This document shows, one piece after another, positions 1-8,275 of a DNA stretch of 64,000 nucleotides. The position numbers were made by a program, and so were the translations under genes. The stretch comes from Candidatus Endomicrobiellum devescovinae (lineage in GTDB: Bacteria > Elusimicrobiota > Endomicrobiia > Endomicrobiales > Endomicrobiaceae), in the NCBI GenBank assembly GCA_031267795.1, contig JAIRYK010000020.1, positions 35,170 through 99,169 of the forward strand, read 5' to 3'. How positions within the stretch are numbered: the first letter of the stretch is position 1; each line of letters opens with the position of its first letter. Under the pieces are notes generated by a model. The model saw only the letters and a list, made by a program, of their open reading frames with translations, was not told where the DNA came from and did not search any database.

Positions 1-97
1 AGTTAATAGAATTGCAGAATCACTAAAAGTAGAAAATATGAAGGTGAAAAAAATAGGCACAGATTTGCTTATAACTGGATATATAAGGAAAATATAA
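1..97 (+). CDS. ribD: RibD C-terminal end (partial)
   Basis: The window opens inside a reading frame (first full codon at base 2) whose last residues read KKIGTDLLITGYIRKI before a TAA that shares its last base with the ribE ATG. This matches the end of the reductase domain of the bifunctional deaminase/reductase RibD, which makes the pyrimidine intermediate of riboflavin synthesis. The identity rests on the short tail plus its position directly before ribE-ribBA-ribH, the usual bacterial order. Only about 31 codons are visible, so the deaminase domain cannot be assessed. Confidence 0.75.
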   Translation, partial: VNRIAESLKVENMKVKKIGTDLLITGYIRKI

Positions 98-714
98 TGT
101 TTACAGGCTTAGTTGAAGATATAGGTACGGTTAAAAGTATTTCGTCTTCAAAAATTGAAATAGAGACAACATTTAACGATATTTCAAAAGGCGACAGCAT
201 TGCTATAAATGGTGTATGTTTGACGGCAGTGTGTGTAAACAAAAATATTTTTGCTGCGGATTATAGTCCGCATACAGACAAGGTTACGACACTTTCTAAA
301 CTGATACAAAATTCAAAAGTTAATTTGGAAAGAGCGTTAACGCTTTCTTCAAGACTCGGCGGTCATATAGTAAGCGGACATGTGGATGGTACTGCTAAGA
401 TAGAAAAGATAGAAGCGTTAAAAGAGTTTTATAAAGTTAAATTTTTGTGCGGGAAAAATATTTTGAAATATTGCGTTGACAAAGGGTCAATAGCTATTGA
501 TGGTATAAGTTTAACAATTGCGTCATTGTCATGTTCAGGCTTTGAAATTTTTATAATCCCCGAAACTTTTAATAATACAATTATGAAATTTAAAAAAGTG
601 GGAGCTGAAGTCAATGTTGAGACAGATATTCTTGCAAAATATATAGAAAGGTTTGCTAGAAAAGAATCAAGCGGCATTAGCCCTGAGATATTGAAGGAGT
701 TTATGACAAAATGA
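97..714 (+). CDS. ribE: Riboflavin synthase, alpha subunit
   Basis: Catalyses dismutation of two 6,7-dimethyl-8-ribityllumazines to riboflavin. The 205-residue length is normal for the family. It begins with the conserved MFTGLVEDIG and shows the two tandem lumazine-binding barrels: the first with NGVCLTA and GGHIVSGHVDG (about residues 35-100), the second with the repeat-like IDGISLTIA (about 130-145). The ATG overlaps the ribD stop by one base and the stop overlaps the ribBA ATG (ATGA), so it is translationally coupled on both sides. It should act with RibH, encoded two genes downstream. Confidence 0.96.
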   Translation: MFTGLVEDIGTVKSISSSKIEIETTFNDISKGDSIAINGVCLTAVCVNKNIFAADYSPHTDKVTTLSKLIQNSKVNLERALTLSSRLGGHIVSGHVDGTAKIEKIEALKEFYKVKFLCGKNILKYCVDKGSIAIDGISLTIASLSCSGFEIFIIPETFNNTIMKFKKVGAEVNVETDILAKYIERFARKESSGISPEILKEFMTK

Positions 715-1922
715 AGAACGATGTTTTTGCAACAATTGAAAGCGCTGTAGAAGATATTAAAGCGGGCAAACCTGTTATTATTGTTGACGATCCCGGTAGG
801 GAAAATGAGGGCGACATAGTTGTCGCTGCGCAAAAGATTACCCCACAGCTCATAAATTTTATGACAAAGTATGCAAGAGGGCTTATCTGCGTTCCTATGA
901 AGCGTGAACGTTTGGAAGAGCTTGATATAGACAACATGGTTGAGAAGCCTACAGAAAAAAAAGGCTGTTCTTTTACTGTGTCTGTTGATTACAGAATAGG
1001 CACAACAACAGGAATATCGGCTTATGATAGAGCTATAACGGTAAAGAAACTTATAGATAAAACCTCTAAGGCTAAAGATTTTGCAAGACCAGGACATATG
1101 TTTCCATTGAGCTACAAAAAAGGAGGCGTTTTAGTAAGATCTGGACACACGGAAGCTGCTGTAGATTTAGCCGAGCTTGCAGGGCTTTATCCTGCGGGTG
1201 TTATCTGCGAAATAATGAATGAAGATGGAACAATGGCGAGAATGCCTGATTTAGTAAAGTTTGCGAAAAAATATAAATTAAAAATAGCGACAATTGCTGA
1301 TCTTATCAATTATCGCCGGCGTACTGAGAACTTTGTCAAAGAAGTTGTGGCTGTTGATTTTCCTACAAGATATGGCGATTTCAAGATGATTTTGTTTGAA
1401 GATATTATAACAAAAGAAGCTCATTTAGCGATAGTAAAGGGCAATGTGAAAAATAAAAAGAATGTTTTGGTGAGAGTACATTCGTCATGCGAGACAGGCG
1501 ATATTTTTCATTCTTTAAGATGCGATTGTGGTGATCAACTTGAAGCAGCTCTTAAAGCAATTGAGCAAAAAGGGCAAGGAGTGCTTTTATACATGCATCA
1601 AGAAGGTAGAGGGATTGGTCTTGTGAATAAATTGAAAGCCTATCATTTGCAGGAGAAAGGACTAGACACCGTTGAAGCCAATGCAGCTTTAGGATTTCCA
1701 TCGGATTTAAGGGATTATGGTATTGGTGCTCAGATATTGTCTGAACTTGGAATAAAAAGTATTAACCTTATGACCAATAATCCTAAAAAAATTGTTGGGC
1801 TTGAAGGGTATGGATTGAAGATAACAAAAAGAATCCCTCTTGAAATTAATCCAACAAAATCTAACAAAAGATATTTAAAAACAAAAAAAGAGAAGATGGG
1901 ACACATCTTAAAAATAGTTTAG
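711..1922 (+). CDS. ribBA: Bifunctional DHBP synthase / GTP cyclohydrolase II
   Basis: Supplies both precursors of the riboflavin pathway. Residues about 1-200 are the 3,4-dihydroxy-2-butanone-4-phosphate synthase domain: R30-E31-N-E-G-D35 holds the acidic metal and substrate residues, followed by RPGHMFPL and GHTEAAVDLAELAG. Residues about 205-403 are GTP cyclohydrolase II, with the zinc cysteines in CETGDIFHSLRCDCGDQ and the HQEGRGIGL loop. All these motifs are present, so both activities are expected. The start overlaps ribE by four bases. The 403-residue length is usual for a RibBA fusion. Confidence 0.96.
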   Translation: MKNDVFATIESAVEDIKAGKPVIIVDDPGRENEGDIVVAAQKITPQLINFMTKYARGLICVPMKRERLEELDIDNMVEKPTEKKGCSFTVSVDYRIGTTTGISAYDRAITVKKLIDKTSKAKDFARPGHMFPLSYKKGGVLVRSGHTEAAVDLAELAGLYPAGVICEIMNEDGTMARMPDLVKFAKKYKLKIATIADLINYRRRTENFVKEVVAVDFPTRYGDFKMILFEDIITKEAHLAIVKGNVKNKKNVLVRVHSSCETGDIFHSLRCDCGDQLEAALKAIEQKGQGVLLYMHQEGRGIGLVNKLKAYHLQEKGLDTVEANAALGFPSDLRDYGIGAQILSELGIKSINLMTNNPKKIVGLEGYGLKITKRIPLEINPTKSNKRYLKTKKEKMGHILKIV

Positions 1923-1937
1923 TTACAGGAGGAGCAA

Positions 1938-2402
1938 ATGAAAATTGTAAGCGGACAATTAAAAGCTGATGGGAAAAAATTTGCAATAGTGGCGTCACGG
2001 TTTAACGAATTTATTACTGGAAAACTTATATCAGGCGCACAAGATATGCTTAAAAGGCACGGAGCATCTGATGAAGATATTTCAGTTTATTGGGTACCAG
2101 GAGCTTTTGAAATTCCAGCAGTCGCAAAAAAAATAGTTGATAGCAAAAAAGTTGATGGCATAATTTGTTTGGGCTGTGTAATAAGAGGAGCAACGCCGCA
2201 TTTTGACTATGTTGCCGCAGAAGTATCAAAAGGAGTAGCTTCGGTAGGGCTTAATGGAACTGTTCCTGTAGTTTTTGGAATTTTGACCACAGAGTCCATA
2301 GAGCAGGCTATAGAAAGAGCTGGAACCAAAGCAGGAAATAAAGGAGCAGACGCTGCAATAAGTGCCATAGAAATGGTAAATTTATATTCTCAAATTAAAT
2401 AG
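1938..2402 (+). CDS. ribH: 6,7-dimethyl-8-ribityllumazine synthase
   Basis: Condenses the RibA/RibD-derived pyrimidine with the RibB product to form lumazine, the RibE substrate. The 154-residue length is typical. The diagnostic [13 protein letters not shown] segment carries the catalytic histidine, and WVPGAFEIP forms part of the active site. An AGGAGG-type ribosome site lies eight bases before the ATG, 15 bases after the ribBA stop. It is the last gene of the riboflavin operon; I see no strong terminator hairpin after it. Confidence 0.96.
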   Translation: MKIVSGQLKADGKKFAIVASRFNEFITGKLISGAQDMLKRHGASDEDISVYWVPGAFEIPAVAKKIVDSKKVDGIICLGCVIRGATPHFDYVAAEVSKGVASVGLNGTVPVVFGILTTESIEQAIERAGTKAGNKGADAAISAIEMVNLYSQIK

Positions 2403-2491
2403 CAGCAATATTTTTATTATATTAACTAAAAAGTCCCTGTGTCAATGAAGAAAACGACATAAGTATTAATATTAGAGTGAGATAATAATTT

Positions 2492-2795
2492 ATGAGTAAT
2501 TCAAAAATAGTAGTTTTTGATAGCAAAGAAATAAGACGGACATTACATAATGATGAATGGTGGTTTGTCGTTAACGATATAGTTTCTGCTCTTACAGATT
2601 CAATAAATGTGCAGGAGTAGGTAAAGAAAATGCGTAAGCGTGATGAGGAACTTAACAAAGGATGGGGACAAATTGTCACCCCCCCCTTCCTGTTGATACA
2701 GCAGGTGGAAAACAAAAACTGAATTGTGCTAGTACAAAAGGGATTTTTCGTATTATACAATCAATTCCATTCACTCAAAAGTCTTTGAAGAAATA
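2492..2795 (+). pseudogene. Bro-N / phage antirepressor-like gene, broken
   Basis: From the ATG, 42 codons read as a Bro-N domain start (IRRTLHNDEWWFVVNDIV) and hit TAG at 2618-2620. The same frame then continues VKKMRKRDEELNKGWGQIVTP up to a run of eight C (2679-2686). Past that run, homology continues in another frame as VDTAGGKQKLN followed by GIFRIIQSIP. So there is one nonsense codon and one frameshift at a homopolymer, and the end is truncated. Bro-N proteins are typical of prophages and toxin-antitoxin-like loci. The ~190 bases between it and nadC contain nothing else I recognise. Confidence 0.72.
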
Positions 2796-2987
2796 GGTGA
2801 AAGATAATTTTTGGGGAATATGAATTTATCATGGCGTTTGACTAAGCATTTTCTTGATAAGTTTAATATGTTGTTTCATAAAAATGATATTTGATAGAAT
2901 GGTGCCATGTAGTAGCATTGAAAGGATTATAAGCAGTTAAAGGGAAGAGCTTGAGAGAAAATTAAAAGATTTTTAAATATACGAACT

Positions 2988-3833
2988 ATGAATACAATAG
3001 ATACCATTATAGATTTAGCATTGAAAGAAGACGGAGCTTTCAATGATATTACTTCAAAAAATTTTGTTCCAGCAGATAAAAAGGCAAAAGCTGTTCTTAT
3101 AGCAAATAAAGACGGAGTTCTTGCAGGCGTTGATGTTTTTATTGAAGTATTTAAAACGCTTGATGGCAGCTGCAAAGTCGCAATAAAAAAGAAAGACGGC
3201 GATCTTCTTAAAAAAGGCGATAAAATTCTTGAAATAACTGGCTCTGCAAGGACGATTTTATCAGGTGAAAGAACTGCTCTCAATTTTCTGCAATATATGT
3301 CAGGGATTGCGACGTTGACAAATGTTTTTGTAAAAGCTGTAGTTAATAATAAAGCAAAAATTTACGACACAAGAAAAATTTTGCCCGGATACAGAGAGCT
3401 TGCCAAGTATGCCGTAAGATGTGGCGGCGGAACAAACCATAGGATGGGTCTTTTGGATATGGCTCTTATAAAAGACAACCATCTAAAACTTATAAAAGAT
3501 TTGACTTCAGAAATATCTGATTTTAGAAAAAAATATAAAAACATTAAAGTTGAAGTTGAATGCGAAAGCTTAGGCGAAGTTGAAAACGCTTTAGCGGCAA
3601 AAGCAGATATTATAATGTTAGATAATACTACTCCTAAAACTGCAGGCGAAATGATTGATGTTATAAGAAAAAATTCAACAAAAGATTATAAACCTGAAAT
3701 AGAAATTTCAGGAAATGTGAATTTTCAGACCATAAAAGAATTTGCAAAACTTGATATAGATAGAATTTCCATAGGAATGATTACTCATTCTGCTCCCGCT
3801 TTGGACGTAAGTTTAGAAGTGACTATAAATTGA
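2988..3833 (+). CDS. nadC: Nicotinate-nucleotide pyrophosphorylase (quinolinate PRTase)
   Basis: Converts quinolinate and PRPP to nicotinate mononucleotide in de novo NAD synthesis. The 281 residues carry the conserved TRKILPGYRELAKYAV, GGGTNHRMGLLDMALIKDNH and, near the C-terminus, HSAPALDVSL substrate and phosphate motifs. The ATG is not preceded by a clear ribosome site. The stop is one base before the birA ATG, so the two form an operon. nadA and nadB are not in this window. Confidence 0.95.
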   Translation: MNTIDTIIDLALKEDGAFNDITSKNFVPADKKAKAVLIANKDGVLAGVDVFIEVFKTLDGSCKVAIKKKDGDLLKKGDKILEITGSARTILSGERTALNFLQYMSGIATLTNVFVKAVVNNKAKIYDTRKILPGYRELAKYAVRCGGGTNHRMGLLDMALIKDNHLKLIKDLTSEISDFRKKYKNIKVEVECESLGEVENALAAKADIIMLDNTTPKTAGEMIDVIRKNSTKDYKPEIEISGNVNFQTIKEFAKLDIDRISIGMITHSAPALDVSLEVTIN

Positions 3834-3834
3834 T

Positions 3835-4782
3835 ATGAATATTCTTGAAATTCTTAAATCTAAAGAAATTGTCTCAGGTAGTGCCATCGGGGAAGTTTTA
3901 GGGATTTCAAGAGCTGCAGTACACAAACAAATCAACACTTTAAAACAAATAGGATACAAAATAAAATCGTCGTCCAAAGGATACGTTCTTATCAGCAATA
4001 AGAATCTTTTCAACGAATACGAAATAGAAAGTAAGTTAAAAAAGCCTCTTAAAATCTGCAAGACGGTAAAATACTACAAGCAATTGCCGTCAACACAAAC
4101 TGCTGTAAAAAAACTTGCAGAGAAGAATTTTGAAGAAGGCTTTATTATAGTTGCTGAAAAACAGACAAACAGTTACGGGCGAATAAAAAGGATGTGGAGT
4201 TCTAATGCAGGAGGTCTTTGGTTTTCAATATTACTAAAGCCTTCAATACGTCCTGACGAAGCATCTAAGTTAGCGTTGATTTTAAGTATAGCTTTAAAAA
4301 GAACTCTTAAAGAATATAAAGTTGATTCGGAAATAAAATGGTCTAATGACGTTTTTGTAAACGGTAGGAAAATTGCAGGAATACTAGTAGAAATGTCTGC
4401 TGAACAAGACAGAATAAATTGGATTGTTGCTGGTATAGGCATAAATATTAACAATAAGCTCCCAGAAAAGTTTGCTGATATTTCTATTTCTCTTAAAAAA
4501 GTTTTAGGAAGAGAAGTGGACAGAGCCGAATTTCTTGCAGAACTTTTAGCTAAAATTGAAGATATATATAACGATTTTTGCAATACTGGATTTGAAATGT
4601 TTGTAGAGGAATATAATTGGAATATTGCCTACAAGAATGAAATTGTTAGTATTGATGATGGCTATAATAATATTGTGTCAGGTGTAAACTTGGGCATAGA
4701 TAAAGATGGAAAGCTTATAGTTAACACTAAAGTTGGGTTAAAAAAAATAATATCAGGTACATTGAGGAAATATGAGACTTAA
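3835..4782 (+). CDS. birA: Biotin operon repressor / biotin-protein ligase
   Basis: Residues 1-60 form a winged helix (LGISRAAVHKQINTLKQIGY), and residues about 75-250 form the ligase, with KWSNDVFVNGRKIAGILVE carrying the lysine of the catalytic site, plus a short C-terminal SH3-like part. The 315-residue length is normal for a two-domain BirA, so it may repress biotin genes as well as biotinylate carboxyl carrier proteins. The biotin/AMP loop, usually GRGRRGR, reads NSYGRIKRMW and is a divergent version. It is coupled to nadC with one base between them. Confidence 0.92.
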   Translation: MNILEILKSKEIVSGSAIGEVLGISRAAVHKQINTLKQIGYKIKSSSKGYVLISNKNLFNEYEIESKLKKPLKICKTVKYYKQLPSTQTAVKKLAEKNFEEGFIIVAEKQTNSYGRIKRMWSSNAGGLWFSILLKPSIRPDEASKLALILSIALKRTLKEYKVDSEIKWSNDVFVNGRKIAGILVEMSAEQDRINWIVAGIGININNKLPEKFADISISLKKVLGREVDRAEFLAELLAKIEDIYNDFCNTGFEMFVEEYNWNIAYKNEIVSIDDGYNNIVSGVNLGIDKDGKLIVNTKVGLKKIISGTLRKYET

Positions 4783-4855
4783 CTTTGACATAATTTCAAA
4801 GATTATTAACATTTGAAAAAAGTAGTAAAATAATCGCTTATGTAAAGGTTTTTAA

Positions 4856-5041
4856 ATGAAAAAAATAAAAATGTTTTTCTACACGCTTTTTGCACTTGAT
4901 ATTTTAGCTAGCTGCGTTGTGGCGGTTGCTGCAAACGTGTTGGCAGGTATAGCAACGGCTGTAGTCTTGCTTTCACTTAATATAACCGTTTATGCTATAA
5001 TTCTTAAAGCAGATAAGGCAGGCAAGCGTGGGGCAAAGTAA
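4856..5041 (+). CDS. Small two-helix membrane protein, unknown function
   Basis: Sixty-one residues, dominated by two hydrophobic segments (about 7-29 and 32-50) followed by a basic tail (KADKAGKRGAK). An AAAGG ribosome site stands seven bases before the ATG. The end overlaps the next small membrane gene by 14 bases, and the YbaB gene follows, so the three look co-transcribed. I do not recognise the family. The only inference available is co-regulation with the nucleoid protein downstream. Confidence 0.65.
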   Translation: MKKIKMFFYTLFALDILASCVVAVAANVLAGIATAVVLLSLNITVYAIILKADKAGKRGAK

Positions 5042-5231
5042 TAAAGTTGGCACATATAAAAATATGCTGTTGGTATCAACGCTCTGCGGCGTATTTGGAG
5101 TGTATTTTCTTTATAAGGGATTTAAAACTTTAGCTTGGCTCTTGATAGGTATTTGGGCAGTTGTCGGCATTGCTGTAAGATTTTTAATAATAATGGACAA
5201 AAAATTGTCAAAAAATAGAAAGGAGATTTAA
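5028..5231 (+). CDS. Small membrane protein, unknown function
   Basis: Sixty-seven residues with two predicted membrane segments (about 12-30 and 34-53) and a basic C-terminus (MDKKLSKNRKEI). It overlaps the preceding small gene by 14 bases and ends one base before the ybaB ATG; its 3' end supplies the AAAGGAG ribosome site for ybaB. The tight packing supports a real gene despite its size. Family not recognised. Confidence 0.65.
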   Translation: MGQSNKVGTYKNMLLVSTLCGVFGVYFLYKGFKTLAWLLIGIWAVVGIAVRFLIIMDKKLSKNRKEI

Positions 5232-5232
5232 G

Positions 5233-5532
5233 ATGGAATTGTTTAAGATGGCAAAAGAAGCTATGTCTATGAGAAGCAAGTTTAGTGAAATGGATAAAAA
5301 ATTGAAAGCGCATATTATTGATATTGAATATAAGGGCATTAAAATACAAGTAAATGCTAAAAATGAGTTTTTGAGTTTAAATATTCCTGAAGATTTGCTT
5401 AAAGAGAAAAAAGAAAAAATTGAAAAGATTGTCTTAGCAGCTTTTGAAGAAGCCAGAGAGAAGGCTCAGGCTATCATGGCTGAAGAATCTAAAAAACTTA
5501 TGGGTGGAATGAAGCTTCCCGGATTGAACTAA
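5233..5532 (+). CDS. YbaB/EbfC family nucleoid-associated protein
   Basis: The 99 residues have the family layout: an N-terminal helix (MAKEAMSMRSKFSEMDKKL), a three-strand core (KGIKIQVNAKNEFLSLNIPE) and a long C-terminal helix ending in a methionine- and glycine-rich tail (LMGGMKLPGLN). YbaB proteins bind DNA as dimers; many genomes carry them beside dnaX and recR, but here the neighbours are two small membrane proteins. A hairpin (5545-5576) follows the stop. Confidence 0.85.
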   Translation: MELFKMAKEAMSMRSKFSEMDKKLKAHIIDIEYKGIKIQVNAKNEFLSLNIPEDLLKEKKEKIEKIVLAAFEEAREKAQAIMAEESKKLMGGMKLPGLN

Positions 5533-5533
5533 T

Positions 5534-5896
5534 TTATAAATTAACTCGGCAGAAGATTAAGGATTTATCTGCCGAGCTAAGGCTTTTATCTTTAACAAGT
5601 CTATCAACTTCATCTAAAGCTCTATAGTATCCTTTTATTTCTTTTTCGTCCCGATCCTTACCTTTTATTTGTCTTTTTTGAAGTATAACTTCAGACACTT
5701 CTTTTTGTGTCAATCTATTGCCCTCTATCATTGTGGAATAATGAGTTGAAAATAATTTTGAAGATTCCCTCAAGCTGGTAAGAACTTTTGGGGTTAATGG
5801 CAAAGCTTTTACCTTTTCTTTAGTTGCTTCTATTTCTAATAATTTTTTGAGTATAACATCTGTAATTCTATACTTTGGCTCGTATTTTAATGGCAT
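5534..5896 (-). pseudogene. Fic protein N-terminal fragment
   Basis: The 120 residues match the N-terminal Fic_N region of class II Fic AMP-transferases. STMIEGN (about residues 57-63) is the inhibitory helix motif [S/T]xxxE[G/N], followed by RLTQKEV. The protein stops before the catalytic HxFxxGNGR core, which is nowhere nearby, so the fragment cannot AMPylate. It could be relic DNA or, less likely, a retained inhibitory domain. The start codon and an AGAGG ribosome site lie inside a perfect 21-bp inverted repeat. Confidence 0.75.
5545..5576 (+). terminator. Hairpin after ybaB
   Basis: Nine-base perfect stem CTCGGCAGA / TCTGCCGAG with a 14-base loop, 12 bases after the ybaB stop. It lacks an immediate T-run, so termination is inferred. 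It also lies within the last codons of the converging truncated Fic gene. Confidence 0.45.
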
Positions 5897-5936
5897 AATA
5901 ACGGCACCTCTTTTATGCCGTTATTATGCCATTAAA
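5886..5936. repeat. Perfect 21-bp inverted repeat over Fic-fragment start
   Basis: Arms 5886-5906 and 5916-5936 are exact reverse complements, separated by nine bases. On the minus strand the AGAGG ribosome site falls in the loop and the Fic-fragment ATG (5896-5894) in the downstream arm. It could be an operator for autoregulation or an mRNA hairpin controlling initiation. The sequence alone cannot separate these. Confidence 0.7.
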
Positions 5937-5976
5937 TTGCCATTAAATCAATTTCTTGTGATTGTCCCAAATAAAA

Positions 5977-6009
5977 CAAAGAGGAGCAGCTCAAATCTGC
6001 TCCTCTTTG
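5977..6009 (-). terminator. Rho-independent terminator of the barrel gene
   Basis: Thirteen-base perfect stem (5977-5989 with 5997-6009), a seven-base loop, and on the minus strand a T-rich tail (TTTTATTT). It sits 25 bases past the stop of the outer-membrane barrel pseudogene. Confidence 0.75.
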
Positions 6010-6033
6010 AAAATTTAAATATTTATATTATTT

Positions 6034-6712
6034 TTAGATTTTGAATTTGTATCCAACGTTTAAACCCACACAGCTGTAAGTGAAATCATTTTTAACCTTG
6101 CCGTCTCTGGAGGAAGCTTCAAAAGACGACTTATATATTCCATACGTTATATCAAAGACCAATCCAAAAGGGAATTCATACCCTGCTCCAAAAGCATAAT
6201 ATAAACCTCCTTTATCTTTGGTAGAAGAGAATCCTTGGTCATTAAATAGTTCTTTAAAGTTTGATGAGAAATACGCATTGTACCCTATGTCTCCCTTCAC
6301 AAATAGCCCTTTCAAGTATTCCTCATTGGATTTTACAAAAGGATTTATTTGGAGCGTAAAATAGATTGGAAGATATGAAAATTTTGCCGATTTTCCATCA
6401 TTATTTTTTAACAGATCAGTTTTAGCCTGTGTAGGTAAAAGATACTTTAAGCCTACTCCAAACTTCAAAAAATCTAAACTTGAAACTAAATGTTCTGCGG
6501 GGATTAAGTATTCTCCTGCAAAGGAAACACATGGCTTAAGATTGTCAGATAAGGGTTCTCCCGTGGTTGGTTCAAGCTTAAGCTTTAGTACTTAAATTCA
6601 ATCCTGCTTTTACGTTCAACTCGCCAAAATTATCAGAGGCTAAAGCAGAACTCATCGCTCCTCCGACCAACAAACCTACTAGTACCAAATAAACTGCTTT
6701 AAATCTCTTCAT
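6034..6712 (-). pseudogene. Outer-membrane beta-barrel protein, frameshifted
   Basis: The gene starts with a signal peptide (MKRFKAVYLVLVGLLVGG...ALA) and the mature start SDNFGELNVKAGLNL, then reaches a stop after 44 codons near 6580-6600. Homology resumes in another frame (CVSFAGEYLIPAEHL...) and runs to the terminal SCVGLNVGYKFKI, a barrel-type ending with aromatic and hydrophobic residues. Alignment by eye with the paralogue at 31632-32322 fixes both ends and the single frameshift. The predicted product is a small (about 220-residue) barrel of unknown cargo. Its terminator is intact, so the loss may be recent. Confidence 0.8.
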
Positions 6713-6794
6713 TTTTCTTGTCCCCCTCTACTAGATTTATTCCTACTGGAAATAAATTATAGTTTTAGGGAAAGTAATTGTCAACATTGATAAA

Positions 6795-7490
6795 CTATTT
6801 GAAAATTCCTCCTGTGTTTTTACACCAGAACAGCATATCTAAATGAGACATCGGAATGCCTGTTTCTTTAGCAAAATCTTGCATTTTCTTTTCTATTTCA
6901 AGATAAGTTTTTACATTAAGATTTTTAGGAAACTCTTCTATTGCTCCGTAAACTTTAAGATTCCTTAAAATATGCCTATCCAATATAGCAAGGTCTTTCC
7001 CTATACCTATATTTCTTAAAAAATGTCCCGCTTCTTTATAAGCTATGCCTTTCACATTTGCAATAAGCCATTTCCTAAGTTCATAAATATCATTAAATGA
7101 AGCAAGTTTTTCTTTTATCTTAATTTTTCCGTTTAATGTAAAAAAGTTACGAGCTTCTACTACATATTTTGCTTTATTGTGCTTAAAGCGGACGCCGCTT
7201 ATCGTCTCTGCTATATCCTCTTCGTTTGAATCAAATATCATGTTTTTGTCGGCAAGGGCATTTACTGCAGCCCAGCATGATACAGCCTTGCTTTGAGGCG
7301 TAAAAAGACAAAACACAAGCTCCGCAAAAATTTCTTCTTCACTTCCTTTTTTCCATACATCGTCAAAATGTTGTTCTCTTTGAGAAATAAGGGGTAAAAC
7401 TTTTTTCCAGAAAATTTTAAGTCCTTCAATGGTGTCTGAATTGTCCATAGGGGTTTTGAGAAAATCAATAGGTATGAGTTTGTTTTTCAT
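6795..7490 (-). CDS. 8-oxoguanine DNA glycosylase/AP lyase, Ogg2 (archaeal-type) family
   Basis: A base-excision repair enzyme removing 8-oxoguanine. The helix-hairpin-helix segment NVKGIAYKEAGHFLRNIG carries the Schiff-base lysine, and LAILDRHILRNL carries the catalytic aspartate. ELVFCLFTPQSKAVSCW and the C-terminal FWCKNTGGIFK are also family hallmarks. I place the start at ATG 7490 rather than a TTG 15 bases upstream. A TATAAT box ends six bases before this ATG, so the mRNA is probably leaderless. It is divergent from the HD gene at 7610. Confidence 0.88.
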   Translation of the reverse strand: MKNKLIPIDFLKTPMDNSDTIEGLKIFWKKVLPLISQREQHFDDVWKKGSEEEIFAELVFCLFTPQSKAVSCWAAVNALADKNMIFDSNEEDIAETISGVRFKHNKAKYVVEARNFFTLNGKIKIKEKLASFNDIYELRKWLIANVKGIAYKEAGHFLRNIGIGKDLAILDRHILRNLKVYGAIEEFPKNLNVKTYLEIEKKMQDFAKETGIPMSHLDMLFWCKNTGGIFK

Positions 7491-7496
7491 GAATAA

Positions 7497-7502
7497 ATTA
7501 TA
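7497..7502 (-). promoter_or_regulatory. -10 box of the ogg gene, leaderless start likely
   Basis: TATAAT on the minus strand, six bases before the ATG at 7490. No ribosome site is visible. No convincing -35 hexamer was found at the usual distance. Confidence 0.5.
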
Positions 7503-7596
7503 CAATAAAATGTCCCATTTTTTACTTTAAAAATTTATATTACAAAAGTTCAGCAAAGTAGGCAAGTTGATGTAGTTTCTAGTTTAACTAATTTTG

Positions 7597-7602
7597 TATA
7601 AT
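7597..7602 (+). promoter_or_regulatory. -10 box of the first HD gene, leaderless start likely
   Basis: TATAAT seven bases before the ATG at 7610, which places transcription start at or next to the A of the start codon. No Shine-Dalgarno sequence precedes the ATG. Confidence 0.5.
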
Positions 7603-7609
7603 ACTTCTT

Positions 7610-8275
7610 ATGAGCAGGATATTGACTTTTGATGAAATAAGAAACAATCCTGAGATACAGACTTATCTTGAGTTTACGGATAAAGCTTTTGCCGTTATGG
7701 GTTATAAAGAGCATGGGCAGGGGCATGCTCTGCGTTCTGCAACGACTGCTGAAAATGTTTTAAAAAGCTTGGGGTACAGTGCAAGAGAGCAAGAGCTTGC
7801 CAAAATTGCCACATATATGCATGATTTAGGCAACATGGTATCTATACATTCTCATGATCAGAGCAGTGCGGTAATATTCTTAAATGTTATTGATGAAGTT
7901 TTGTACGGCGACGAAGTTTTTGCTGTGGCTACAGCTATAGGCGGACATGAAGACAAAAATATGGACCCAGTTTCTTCTATAGCGGCGGCTTTAGTTCTTG
8001 GCGATAAAACAGACGTTCGTCGCGAAAGAATAAGAACCCAAGACATGTTTTTGATTGACAAGCACTCTTTAGTAATAGCGGCATGCCGCAAAGCAGAAGT
8101 TGTTGTAAATAAAGAAAAATCAATCATAAAGCTTAAAATAGACATAGATACTTCAATTTGCTCTGTTATGGATTATTTTGAAATTTTTATGTCTAGGACG
8201 ATTTATTGTAAAAGAGCAGCTAATGTTCTAAAGTGTGATTTAGAATTATATATAAATGAGGATAAATTTTTGTAA
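7610..8275 (+). CDS. HD-domain phosphohydrolase-like protein (paralogue 1)
   Basis: The 221 residues carry an HD metal-binding set: HGQGH (about 35-39), YMHDLGN (about 69-75), GGHED (about 111-115) and GDKTDVRRERIR (about 131-142). It is clearly paralogous to the gene at 9857; both end with EIFMSR..CKRAA/CRRAA and an L-E-L-Y/I-I-N-E tail. Such proteins hydrolyse phosphate esters or nucleotides, but the substrate is unknown. The stop shares one base with the tgt ATG, so it belongs to the tgt-yajC-secDF operon. Confidence 0.82.
   Translation: MSRILTFDEIRNNPEIQTYLEFTDKAFAVMGYKEHGQGHALRSATTAENVLKSLGYSAREQELAKIATYMHDLGNMVSIHSHDQSSAVIFLNVIDEVLYGDEVFAVATAIGGHEDKNMDPVSSIAAALVLGDKTDVRRERIRTQDMFLIDKHSLVIAACRKAEVVVNKEKSIIKLKIDIDTSICSVMDYFEIFMSRTIYCKRAANVLKCDLELYINEDKFL

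Noticed and set aside
429..1097. Minus-strand 222-codon frame opposite ribE/ribBA
   Set aside because: Lies against two unmistakable genes; composition is that of an antisense shadow.
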